Origin: a virus
IMG/VR virus record: IMGVR_UViG_3300034198_017033
Span: 1 to 32,444 of that record
Length of the DNA: 32,444 nt
Reading direction: 5' to 3' (one strand)
This document shows positions 25,259 through 32,444 of this stretch, piece after piece (within the stretch, counting starts at the first letter, position 1; each line of letters starts with the position of its first letter). The notes under the pieces were generated by a model, which saw only the letters and a program-made list of their open reading frames with translations, had not been told where the DNA came from and did no database searches. A program made the translations under genes and the position numbers.

Positions 25259-25582
25259 ATGGGACATGTATATTTATTACTACAAACAGACATTGATGGA
25301 AATGAATCCTACAAGATAGGTGTCACAAAAAGAGATATAAAAATTAGATTATCGGAATTACAAACTGGTAACCCTAATAAGATTGTATTATTAAAGCAAT
25401 ATGAAAGTAAAAATTACTTAAAAGTAGAACAATGGCTTCATAGAAAACACCAAACTAAGACTGAAGCTAAAAATGAATGGAGAATACTTACCAATGAGCA
25501 AATATTCTCCTTCATAGATGACTGTCAAACAGCCGATGATAATATACAATTTTTATTAGAAAATAACAGTTTATTTAAATAA
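25259..25582 (+). CDS. T5orf172 / GIY-YIG-type protein, 107 residues
   Basis: Starts MGHVYLLLQTDIDGNESYKI. VYLL and YKIGVTK are the degenerate GIY and YIG strands, followed by IRLSELQTGNP (catalytic-type Arg), KVEQWLHRK (metal-binding Glu, LH motif) and NEWRIL. This is the T5orf172/Mug113 branch of the GIY-YIG nucleases. It is the only plus-strand gene between 9.3 and 27.6 kb and overlaps the HD-domain gene tail to tail by 12 nt, as a mobile insertion might. GTG at 25253 is inside the promoter box, so ATG 25259 is chosen. Confidence 0.8.
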   Translation: MGHVYLLLQTDIDGNESYKIGVTKRDIKIRLSELQTGNPNKIVLLKQYESKNYLKVEQWLHRKHQTKTEAKNEWRILTNEQIFSFIDDCQTADDNIQFLLENNSLFK

Positions 25583-26074
25583 ATTATTAAATTCATCTAT
25601 AAATCTAGACTTAGCTGTTGCATGGTCCCAACATTCAAATTCCTCAGATTCATTTACCACTAAATTTTCCCATTCATATACTAACATATCTCTATCTATA
25701 GTGTGAACTTTTTCGTTTAATGGGTATTCAAAATCAAAATGATTTGCAATAAACATCATTAAATTACCCTCATATTTTTTATAATCTGGTAACATTGATT
25801 TTATTGGTGTTGGTATATCTAACATATACGCTTCGCTAGCATCATGGAGCAAAGCTGCTTTTTTGTCTTCAAACCCTTCAGCCATTTCGCAACATCTTAT
25901 ACAATGTTGCGCCACTGAATAGTGTTTGTTTAAATGACCGCCAAATCTGGGCAAAGAAGCTAACGCATGTGCGATGTCTTCAATATTAATCATTTCAGAT
26001 TTTGGTTCAAAAACATTTATATATAAACCACTGTTGGTTCTTATACAATTTTTAGGTGCGTCAAATATATCCAT
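25571..26074 (-). CDS. HD-domain phosphohydrolase (YfbR-like)
   Basis: 167 residues from ATG 26074 (MDIFDAPKNCIRTNSGLYIN). Metal ligands are visible: H in NKHYSVAQHCIRC, the HD pair in ALLHDASEAYMLDIPTP and D in HTIDRDML. This fits YfbR-type HD hydrolases that dephosphorylate deoxynucleoside monophosphates, a nucleotide-pool role common in phages. A frame extends upstream to 26119 but would overlap the RlaP gene, whose stop is at 26076; ATG 26074 follows that stop directly. Confidence 0.85.
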   Translation of the reverse strand: MDIFDAPKNCIRTNSGLYINVFEPKSEMINIEDIAHALASLPRFGGHLNKHYSVAQHCIRCCEMAEGFEDKKAALLHDASEAYMLDIPTPIKSMLPDYKKYEGNLMMFIANHFDFEYPLNEKVHTIDRDMLVYEWENLVVNESEEFECWDHATAKSRFIDEFNNLFK

Positions 26075-26075
26075 C

Positions 26076-27299
26076 TTAAAGTCTTTTTTCAAGTGTTGTT
26101 GCCGATATTGGCAAATCATAAAATTCTCTTCTGATAGTAACTAAAAGAGCATTTACCAAACCCTTAGGGACTCTGTCAGGTAGAGTGGAATTATCAAAAA
26201 CTTCATCCATATTTTTAATTGCATTATCCGCTTCTTCGATTAATTTATCTAAGTCTAGTTCACCTCTACGAATTGATAATAGATATTCTCTATCTTCTCT
26301 TCTTACTTGAATCCCTTTACCTTGACCAATTTCTGTTGCCATTCTGATAAGACGCATACAGTGCATCATATTCTTACCATCAATTCTTTGCCCATGTTCT
26401 TGTGTTTCAACATAACGAGCTTCGTTACGGTTTTCAAGCCATTCTTGATACTCTTTATAGTCTTTACAATGTTCTGAATAACCATCTTTGTTATACACTA
26501 TTGTTGCAATAACTTTCTCACCTTTAGGTACGCTAGAAAGACGTAATTGATTTGAGATACCGTAGTTAATCTTACCATCTTCATCTTCATGACCAGTATT
26601 GATAAGTCCTTTATAACCCATACCCATTGATTTACCAGCTTTTCTCAGTGCTTCTTTATAAGTCTCTCTAAGTTCTTCATCAGTATTTTCAGAATGAAGC
26701 ATTTCAGCAACGCTGTCATAAAATAAAGCGTAGGTATCTCTCGCATTTGGGATATTCACAGCACCAACAAATTTTTCATCATATTTGTTAGCATTCCACG
26801 CTCTCCATGGGATTGATTTATCACCTTGAATAACATAACAGAAATCTAACAAGTCTTTTCTAGTTACTTTGTCTTTTTCCCAGTTTTGTTTCTTGTTAAG
26901 ACCTTTAGCTTTAACAATTTGTTGTCTAGCGTATCCACCAAAGCTATTTTTACATAGTTTTGTTATGAAATCCTCCTTATGTGCAAGGATTAGGTCAAAC
27001 AAAGGGTGTTTGCTGATTATACAGTCTCCTGGGCTGTTTAAAAGTTCTAGAACCGTTGGGTTGTTTGTTTCCATTAATTCTAGGAAACGTCTAAGTTCCC
27101 AACCTGTGTAGTCTTTATTTACATTTATTTGTTCAACATATCCAGTACCCAAGATATAATCCATAGGTAATATGTATACGAATTTTTTGTCTACATCACT
27201 AGTAGGTGTTTGGGTACCATATGCTTGAGAACCAATTATGGTTTCAAAAAGTATTAACCCATTTTCTACTAGAAACTCGTGTGTTAGTTGTTTGCTCAT
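26076..27299 (-). CDS. RlaP/YcgL-type nucleotidyltransferase
   Basis: 407 residues. IIGSQAYGTQTPTSDVDKKFVYI (about 21-43) is the polymerase-beta type nucleotidyltransferase signature, with GS and the D-x-D metal site. The downstream helical region (FCYVIQGDKSIPWRAWNANK, later HCMRLIRMATEIG) matches the large phage/bacterial family annotated as nucleotidyltransferase or RlaP, associated with RNA repair. A tRNA end-repair role would suit a tRNA-rich phage but is inference. The start follows the stop of the frameshifted small gene by 1 nt. Confidence 0.82.
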   Translation of the reverse strand: MSKQLTHEFLVENGLILFETIIGSQAYGTQTPTSDVDKKFVYILPMDYILGTGYVEQINVNKDYTGWELRRFLELMETNNPTVLELLNSPGDCIISKHPLFDLILAHKEDFITKLCKNSFGGYARQQIVKAKGLNKKQNWEKDKVTRKDLLDFCYVIQGDKSIPWRAWNANKYDEKFVGAVNIPNARDTYALFYDSVAEMLHSENTDEELRETYKEALRKAGKSMGMGYKGLINTGHEDEDGKINYGISNQLRLSSVPKGEKVIATIVYNKDGYSEHCKDYKEYQEWLENRNEARYVETQEHGQRIDGKNMMHCMRLIRMATEIGQGKGIQVRREDREYLLSIRRGELDLDKLIEEADNAIKNMDEVFDNSTLPDRVPKGLVNALLVTIRREFYDLPISATTLEKRL

Positions 27300-27300
27300 T

Positions 27301-27562
27301 TTATTCTATTTTTATTATTTCTTTTTCACACCATTCATCTAAGGTGTATACGTTATATTCTATTTGGTACTCTAATTCATCTAAATTATAAAATTCAAAA
27401 TTAAATAATGTTAGGTAGTTATTTTTTTTTTTGCCTAACTTCTTTTATTTTATCTAAAACGTAAACTTGTAATTTAATTTTACTATCACATTCTATTATA
27501 AAAATTTCAGTACCACTAGCTTCGTAGGGTACACACCAATTATATTTAAAAATCAATTTCAT
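27301..27562 (-). pseudogene. Small gene interrupted by frameshift at an A11 run
   Basis: From ATG 27562 the frame MKLIFKYNWCVPYEAS...DKIKEVRQKKK stops at 27419 just after eleven A (27432-27422). In the next frame translation continues without a stop as NNYLTLFNFEFYNLDELEY to TAA at 27301, 1 nt before the RlaP gene. With 10 or 13 A the two would form one 86-87-residue protein. Polymerase slippage, a real mutation or an assembly error could explain it. Its own TATCTTTGC promoter is intact. No family recognised. Confidence 0.65.
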
Positions 27563-27581
27563 CGCATTAAATAATTTTATG

Positions 27582-27589
27582 CAAAGATA
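27582..27589 (-). promoter_or_regulatory. Promoter -7 box for frameshifted gene and RlaP operon
   Basis: Minus strand TATCTTTGC, 20 nt upstream of the ATG at 27562. Confidence 0.72.
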
Positions 27590-27698
27590 CTACTTTTTTT
27601 TTAAATAAAGATTTTTTTTAAACTTTTTTTCAATATTTATATTTAAGCGAAAGCAAATGTTTCATCAAAAAAATAACAAAAGAATAAAATTAAAAAAA

Positions 27699-27947
27699 AT
27701 GAAAAAATTCTTTACACAAATTTTCCAAGATGAGACAGGAAATTTCTCATCAAAAAGGTTTGTTGGAATCATCGCTGGATTAACTTTATGTGCAACAATG
27801 TTCGTAAATAGTTATTCACATGGTGATATCAAACCTTCTGACACATTAGTTAATGCTGTCGCAATGTTATCATTCGGATGTCTAGGTTTAGCATCGGTTG
27901 ACAAAGTTTTTGGTAAATCTAACAAAGACAACTCAAACGAAGCTTAA
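27699..27947 (+). CDS. Small two-span membrane protein, 82 residues
   Basis: Starts MKKFFTQIFQDETGNFSSKR. Two hydrophobic segments (FVGIIAGLTLCATMFVN and LVNAVAMLSFGCLGLASV) flank a short polar loop, a holin-like layout, ending in a charged tail. ATG 27699 is preferred to 27657 because it follows an A-rich stretch like other starts here and begins at the compact protein; the extension is just basic. It heads the plus-strand envelope-protein group. Function unproven. Confidence 0.65.
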   Translation: MKKFFTQIFQDETGNFSSKRFVGIIAGLTLCATMFVNSYSHGDIKPSDTLVNAVAMLSFGCLGLASVDKVFGKSNKDNSNEA

Positions 27948-27956
27948 AACGGAAAA

Positions 27957-29849
27957 ATGAAAAACATTAAAAAATTAGTTAGTGTTGCGTTACTATTATT
28001 TAGTTTCATAACACCAACTTTCGCACAAGAACCTGTTGCACCGTCTAACGGTGTTTGGGTTTTAATTGACACGAACTATACCGTTGGTACTAGTGTACAA
28101 GGTGTTACTAACACTAAATTAACCTATGCTAATACAACTACTTCGTTAGTTACAGGTCTTCAATTTAGAGTGTTTTATGATAAAACAGCATTTTCATCAG
28201 CAGCTGTATCTTTAATTGGTTCTACAACCAATTTAGATTTACAATTTGTTGATAACAATGCTAATGGTTACGTAACTATAACTGTAGTATACACAGGTAG
28301 TGATAGTACATACACATTACCAATCGGTAATTTGTTTAATATTGCTTTTACCCATGTTGCTGCTGGAACTTTTGATTCTTTGCCGTCTATTGGAAACTTA
28401 ACATGGACTGGTGTTCAAACTTTTCCTCAAATGGGTGCTGACCAAGCTGGTAATGACTTAGTGTTATCACTTCACAATTATGGTGGTAACTTCTTAAGAC
28501 AAACTTTTACTTACACAGCAAATTTTGTGAACGTAAACGATACTCCAGCTAAAAATTTACCATTCTCATTAGAGAAAAAACTTAAAACTGGCGGTCCATG
28601 GACTTTAGTTAACAATTATCTTACTGATTTAAACGGTTCTTATGCTATTAATGAGCAAATTGACGCTACGTTTTATGATATAAGATTAGTTGTAAACGGT
28701 GGTACTATGGATGTTGGTAACGTTATTTCAGTTGCGGATGCACAGCAAATTAATCAATGGGTGTTAGGTACTGGACAACCAAGTGATTTTGATTTTTACG
28801 CTGCTGACGTAAATGGTAACAATAACATTACAATATCTGATGCTTATGGTGTTTTTGGTAAAATCTCTGGTAGATTTAGCGTATGGCCAAATGGTGTAAA
28901 CAATATTAAATTCTTTACATCTAGTGAATACACTACTGTTATGGGTTCACCTAACACAAACATGACTTCAAGTATTGCTGGTGTTACTGACTTTACATAT
29001 GAAATACCTTTTGGTGAAACTAGTATAACATATTATGTTATGGTTACTGGTGACGCAAATAGAACTGGTTATCATATGGCTCGTTTAACACCTATTGAAA
29101 TTAATAACCCAGCTAATGCTTCTAGTTATGTTATTGATGAAAAAGTTGAGTATGATAGACCTTTACCAACAGTTGAAATTAATTTACCTAGTTTAACTGT
29201 GAGTGAAGGTAATATGGTTGAAATACCTGTTAAAACACTTACTGGTAATAATAAATTAGGTTCTCTACAATTAGCTTTATATTATGATTCTAATTTATTA
29301 GAATTTAATGAAGTAAGAAACTCACAAAAAGCAATGTCATGGTTAAGTTTTGTTAACCCTCATGATGATGTTATTGAGTGGGGTGGTTATGATGCTAGTA
29401 ATAATAACTTTGTTGAAGACGGGGAAACTCTTTTCACATTATATTTTACAGCTAAATCACCACAAAGCGAATGGAACTCTAGTCCATTATACACATCTAG
29501 AAAATTTGTAGGAAACGAAACTTCTTCAGATATGAATATTGTACCTACCAATGGTGTTGTTGAAATCAATAAAATTGGTAATCAAACATTTATCACTGGT
29601 GATATGATTGTTTATCCTAACCCAACAAATGGTGATGTATTTGTAAATTTTAAAGTAGATAAAAGCGGTGAAACTGAACTATGTTTGTTCGATGTAGCGG
29701 GAAGAAAAGTATTTACTATAATAAACAAATATATGGCTAAGGGTCAATATGTTTATTCTACTAACTTATCTTCTTTAGCTAGTGGGTTATATATTGCTAA
29801 ATTAAATACTATAAGTAAAATTGAAACTGATAAAATTGCTAAATATTAA
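27957..29849 (+). CDS. Secreted cohesin/dockerin protein with T9SS sorting domain
   Basis: 630 residues. Signal peptide 1-23 (KKLVSVALLLFSFITPTFAQ). A beta-rich cohesin-like region at about 32-165, a dockerin-type calcium repeat at about 252-305 (NVISVADAQQINQWVLG and DVNGNNNITISDAYGVF), a second cohesin-like domain at about 404-536 (VEIPVKTLTGNNKLGSLQLA, EDGETLFTLYF), and a type A C-terminal domain of the type IX secretion system at about 549-630 (VYPNPTNGDVFVNF, LFDVAGRKV, LASGLYIAKL). The host T9SS would place it on the cell surface. Such a protein is unusual in a phage. Confidence 0.85.
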   Translation: MKNIKKLVSVALLLFSFITPTFAQEPVAPSNGVWVLIDTNYTVGTSVQGVTNTKLTYANTTTSLVTGLQFRVFYDKTAFSSAAVSLIGSTTNLDLQFVDNNANGYVTITVVYTGSDSTYTLPIGNLFNIAFTHVAAGTFDSLPSIGNLTWTGVQTFPQMGADQAGNDLVLSLHNYGGNFLRQTFTYTANFVNVNDTPAKNLPFSLEKKLKTGGPWTLVNNYLTDLNGSYAINEQIDATFYDIRLVVNGGTMDVGNVISVADAQQINQWVLGTGQPSDFDFYAADVNGNNNITISDAYGVFGKISGRFSVWPNGVNNIKFFTSSEYTTVMGSPNTNMTSSIAGVTDFTYEIPFGETSITYYVMVTGDANRTGYHMARLTPIEINNPANASSYVIDEKVEYDRPLPTVEINLPSLTVSEGNMVEIPVKTLTGNNKLGSLQLALYYDSNLLEFNEVRNSQKAMSWLSFVNPHDDVIEWGGYDASNNNFVEDGETLFTLYFTAKSPQSEWNSSPLYTSRKFVGNETSSDMNIVPTNGVVEINKIGNQTFITGDMIVYPNPTNGDVFVNFKVDKSGETELCLFDVAGRKVFTIINKYMAKGQYVYSTNLSSLASGLYIAKLNTISKIETDKIAKY

Positions 29850-29855
29850 AAAAAA

Positions 29856-30170
29856 ATGGAAGAAAACAAAACAGAAGAAGGATGGTCAGGTCTTAAAAAA
29901 ACTATCCTAGGAACATTAACCACTGTAATTGGTGGTGCAGGTATTTGGGTGTCTACTCATTTATTTGGTGGTGAAGGTGAAGATAAAGAAGAAACAAAAA
30001 CAGAACAAGCAGCTCCAGCAGCTGCTCCTGTTGTTATCAATTTATCTAATAACAATACCAACCAACAAAAACAACAAAGTAATAATACTAATAACCAAAA
30101 AACTTCAGTTGCTGCGCCAGTAGCAGCTCCAGCACCCGCTCCTAAAAAAACAGAAGAGGACCCTTGGTAA
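29856..30170 (+). CDS. Small membrane protein with Ala/Pro/Asn-rich tail, 104 residues
   Basis: Starts MEENKTEEGWSGLKKTILGT. One membrane segment (about 15-37, TILGTLTTVIGGAGIWVSTH) is followed by an acidic stretch and a long low-complexity tail (NNNTNQQKQQSNNTNNQ, then PVAAPAPAPKK). It lies between the T9SS protein and the CsgG-like gene with gaps of 6 and 1 nt. No family recognised; possible anchor or spanin-like part. Confidence 0.7.
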   Translation: MEENKTEEGWSGLKKTILGTLTTVIGGAGIWVSTHLFGGEGEDKEETKTEQAAPAAAPVVINLSNNNTNQQKQQSNNTNNQKTSVAAPVAAPAPAPKKTEEDPW

Positions 30171-30171
30171 T

Positions 30172-30876
30172 ATGAAAAAATTGCTTTTAACCTTATTATT
30201 ATCATCTTTCGGTCTTTACGGTCAAATTGGCACTGTAAAGACCGAGGATTATAAGGCTGATTTTGAAAAGAAACAATCACTTGATGTAGTTAGTGGCTAT
30301 GAAGGTGAGGCTATTCCAGTTCAAGTACTTAAAATAGGTATCAACGAGGAATTATATGAAATGTACCCAGAGTTAAAAGACAAACGTGTTGGACTTGGGG
30401 TTGCAAATATTGTTTTAGAGTTCTTAGAAACAACAGACAGATTCAAATTTACTGAAGATAAAAATGAAATAAAACAAAAAATGATAGCTCAAGATAAAGC
30501 TTCAGATAAGGGTATTTCATCAAATAAAATAGAAGTGAAGGGTAATGTCATTTTAGCAAAATTCTTTGTTTATATTGAAGTATATGACTTCAGTGTATCA
30601 GAAGATGAAGAGGTTAAACTAACAGATGGTTCTAAAACAACACAAACAACTAGATTAGGATTACAAGTTAGATTTGTAGATGCTGAAACTGGTGAAATTT
30701 ATACTGGTAGTGGATTAGGTGAAGCTTCAACTGTAAAAACATCTTCGTTATTAGATGGTGTGGATGAAATTAAATTTAATCAATCAACAATCGGTATATC
30801 AACAAAAAAAGCCTTAGAAACAGCTGCTTCTAGGGTAATTTCAAAATTAATAAAAAATGGAATATTTAAAAATTAA
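30172..30876 (+). CDS. CsgG-like outer-membrane assembly protein
   Basis: 234 residues with a signal peptide (KKLLLTLLLSSFGLYGQ, about 2-18). RVGLGVANIVLEFLETTDRF (about 84-103), a long helix, and LGLQVRFVDAETGEIYTGSG (about 161-180) match the CsgG fold, which forms the outer-membrane channel for curli secretion. Here the mature N-terminus lacks the lipoprotein cysteine seen in true CsgG. It follows the small membrane protein by 1 nt. Could export or anchor the adjacent secreted proteins; inference. Confidence 0.68.
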   Translation: MKKLLLTLLLSSFGLYGQIGTVKTEDYKADFEKKQSLDVVSGYEGEAIPVQVLKIGINEELYEMYPELKDKRVGLGVANIVLEFLETTDRFKFTEDKNEIKQKMIAQDKASDKGISSNKIEVKGNVILAKFFVYIEVYDFSVSEDEEVKLTDGSKTTQTTRLGLQVRFVDAETGEIYTGSGLGEASTVKTSSLLDGVDEIKFNQSTIGISTKKALETAASRVISKLIKNGIFKN

Positions 30877-30879
30877 AAA

Positions 30880-31230
30880 ATGAACAAATTAAAACAAATG
30901 ATAACAGGTAAAGAAATACCAAAAAAAATAGATGAAAAAAATAGATTCTATTATATGCTTGTTGAAATGCAAAATAATCGTTGGAAAATTACAGCAATTG
31001 TGTTAGGTTTATTTACAATGATTATATTAGGGATTAACGCTGGTGTTTTTTTTGGCGCTACTATTAATGAAGATTGGAAAGAAATGTTACTTATCTTATT
31101 AGGTGCTTTTGTTGGTAACTTAAACAAAGTTGTTGACTATTGGTTTAACTCAGAAGATAGAGATAAAATGCTTATCCAAAAAGTTGATGAAGAAGACGGA
31201 ATTTCTATGTCAAGTACAACTGAAAATTAA
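30880..31230 (+). CDS. Two-span membrane protein, 116 residues
   Basis: Starts MNKLKQMITGKEIPKKIDEK. Two membrane segments (WKITAIVLGLFTMIILGINA and MLLILLGAFVGNLNKVVDYW) are flanked by charged ends, with an acidic C-terminal tail. No family recognised; size and layout are compatible with a holin or an accessory to the CsgG-like channel. Starts 3 nt after the CsgG-like gene. Confidence 0.7.
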   Translation: MNKLKQMITGKEIPKKIDEKNRFYYMLVEMQNNRWKITAIVLGLFTMIILGINAGVFFGATINEDWKEMLLILLGAFVGNLNKVVDYWFNSEDRDKMLIQKVDEEDGISMSSTTEN

Positions 31231-31235
31231 TTAAA

Positions 31236-32444
31236 ATGAATGTTAATAAATTTATATATACAATTTTATTATTATTCACATCGGTTTTAGCTGTGGCGCA
31301 AGGGTTTATGTATTCTTATACCGACCCTTGCACCTCTAAAACTAAACAAATCTATATTGATACATCTTCTGGTTCGGTACCAGTAACTTATAACGGCCAA
31401 GTACGTTCATTTACTGATGCTGAATTACAATCGGGTGTTTTTCAAGATTGGATTAATACTGTAAATTCTCAAAACCCAGCAGGTCCATGTAGTGGTGTTG
31501 GTTTAACCTTAGATACCACTATGAATGTTTTAATTGCGCAAAACAATATAGCTGTGGTGACCAGTGTTTTGTCTATTTTAAGTGACATGGAAGCCATAAG
31601 TGGTGGTTCAACAATTTCAGGGATTGTTGAAGCTGACGAGAAGGTTTCAGCAAATAACAATGAAGAAAAAAAAGATAATAAAAATGGGACCAATTCTATC
31701 GGAAATACAGGAAATAGTAACGGAGATAAAAAAACACCAGTTACCAACGGAAATAATACCTCTAATAATGGAACTGGAACAAATAGTGGAAATGAAGGAA
31801 CTACTAATCCAACTCAGACTAGCACAACTACAACAGGAACACAAGAAAGTCAAACACCCATAAGTAATATTACAGGAGGTGTTAATTCTGTAAGGTTAGA
31901 CAATACTGAAAAATCAGAAACTTCAGAAAAAAATAAAGAACAAGCTAATAACGCGTTAGTATCTTCTTCTCAATCTTCATCTACGACAAAAAGTAAAGTA
32001 GCTGGAGCGAAAAAAGGTAATCTAATGATGAATGGTGATGTCGTTGTTATAGGTAGTGCAGATGGGGCCGACCCTAGTCAGTTTAAATTAAACGCTAGTA
32101 TTGTTTCATCAAACACTAAAAACACATTCGCTAAAGGTGTGTTAGTTAATTTTACGAGTTATATTAATAATTCAAACATAACTTTGTTTGTTTCATATAG
32201 ACATAAGAAATTTACCAGTATACTGGCTAATTCAACTATGTTGAATTTTGATAAAGACTTTTTCAACACTATTTCTTTTATGGAATCATATAAGTATCGT
32301 AAAGTAACATCAACAATTGGTGTTAATTTAACAACTGGGAATTTAGGTGAATCTAGATTTAAAAGTATTTCAATGTTAGGTGGTGTTTATAGTGATTTTA
32401 AATTAAATAAAAAAATAAAATTAACAACTATGTTTGTTGCTGTT
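31236..32444 (+). CDS. Secreted or outer-membrane protein, C-terminus outside window
   Basis: ATG at 31236; the frame is open to the window edge (403 codons). Signal peptide KFIYTILLLFTSVLAVAQ at about 5-22, then a CTSKTKQIYIDTSS region with two cysteine-containing stretches. A long Asn/Thr/Gly-rich linker (about 145-250; SIGNTGNSNGDKKTPVTNG) follows, then alternating beta strands (SYINNSNITLFVSYRHKKF, STIGVNLTTGNLGESRF) that look like an outer-membrane barrel or autotransporter-type repeat. Follows the two-span protein by 5 nt. No family named; part of the envelope-protein group. Confidence 0.7.
   Translation, partial: MNVNKFIYTILLLFTSVLAVAQGFMYSYTDPCTSKTKQIYIDTSSGSVPVTYNGQVRSFTDAELQSGVFQDWINTVNSQNPAGPCSGVGLTLDTTMNVLIAQNNIAVVTSVLSILSDMEAISGGSTISGIVEADEKVSANNNEEKKDNKNGTNSIGNTGNSNGDKKTPVTNGNNTSNNGTGTNSGNEGTTNPTQTSTTTTGTQESQTPISNITGGVNSVRLDNTEKSETSEKNKEQANNALVSSSQSSSTTKSKVAGAKKGNLMMNGDVVVIGSADGADPSQFKLNASIVSSNTKNTFAKGVLVNFTSYINNSNITLFVSYRHKKFTSILANSTMLNFDKDFFNTISFMESYKYRKVTSTIGVNLTTGNLGESRFKSISMLGGVYSDFKLNKKIKLTTMFVAV

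Noticed and set aside
1-32444. CRISPR array, integrase, attachment site, insertion sequence or rRNA
   Set aside because: No spaced direct-repeat array, recombinase or transposase motifs, terminal inverted repeats or rRNA-like sequence were seen.

Overview
The window looks like part of a large AT-rich bacteriophage genome whose host is in the Bacteroidota. The host assignment rests on repeated TAnnTTTG(C) promoter boxes, the absence of Shine-Dalgarno sites, and a type IX secretion C-terminal domain on a phage-borne protein. The phage assignment rests on tightly packed short genes, 24 tRNA genes or tRNA-like genes, DHFR, RlaP-type nucleotidyltransferase, T5orf172/GIY-YIG, HD hydrolase, metallophosphoesterase, T4-late-like TATAAATA boxes, and N-termini resembling T4-type capsid-targeting peptides.

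Layout. 1-9.1 kb (minus): NAD salvage (NAMPT and a fused NMNAT-Nudix enzyme), an AAA ATPase, metallophosphoesterase, DUF3307-like and YqeY-like proteins, DHFR, a bestrophin-type channel and a hot-dog thioesterase. 9.1-11.5 kb: two tiny basic proteins and tRNA operon 1. 11.5-17.9 kb (minus): an envelope module (coiled-coil protein, PspA-like membrane protein, substrate-binding/OmpA fusion, ABC permease, small membrane protein, ABC ATPase). 17.9-18.9 kb: tRNA cluster 4 with abnormal tRNAs. 18.9-22.1 kb: unknown proteins including a 780-residue one. 22.1-24.6 kb: tRNA operons 2 and 3. 24.6-27.6 kb: candidate internal protein, T5orf172, HD and RlaP proteins, and a frameshifted small gene. 27.6 kb to the end (plus): small membrane proteins, a cohesin/dockerin/T9SS protein, a CsgG-like protein and a partial secreted protein.

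The most striking observation is in tRNA operons 1, 2 and 3. Each starts with a near-identical strong promoter, then a 26-33-codon open frame, then an intrinsic terminator, then the tRNA genes. The short frame is built from codons for the amino acids of the tRNAs that follow: Thr/Gln/Tyr/Pro/Lys/Gly in operon 1, Phe/Asp/Ala/Glu in operon 2, Leu/Val/Cys in operon 3. In all three, a strand at codons 22-25 can pair with the 5' arm of the terminator. This is the layout of trp-type attenuation, here placed in front of phage tRNA arrays rather than biosynthetic genes. It predicts that shortage of a charged tRNA stalls the leader ribosome, an antiterminator forms, and the matching tRNAs are transcribed.

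Cluster 4 holds a circularly permuted tRNA-Arg(CCU): the 3' half precedes the 5' half, and the joined halves give a 73-nt cloverleaf with a perfect anticodon stem. It is flanked by complementary strands and a TTTCAGCAA motif that recurs at two other places in the tRNA arrays. Other tRNAs have a 10-nt loop without a recognisable anticodon, a 6-nt anticodon loop, or a class II body with a Pro anticodon. All assignments come from reading the sequence; no database search or folding program was run.
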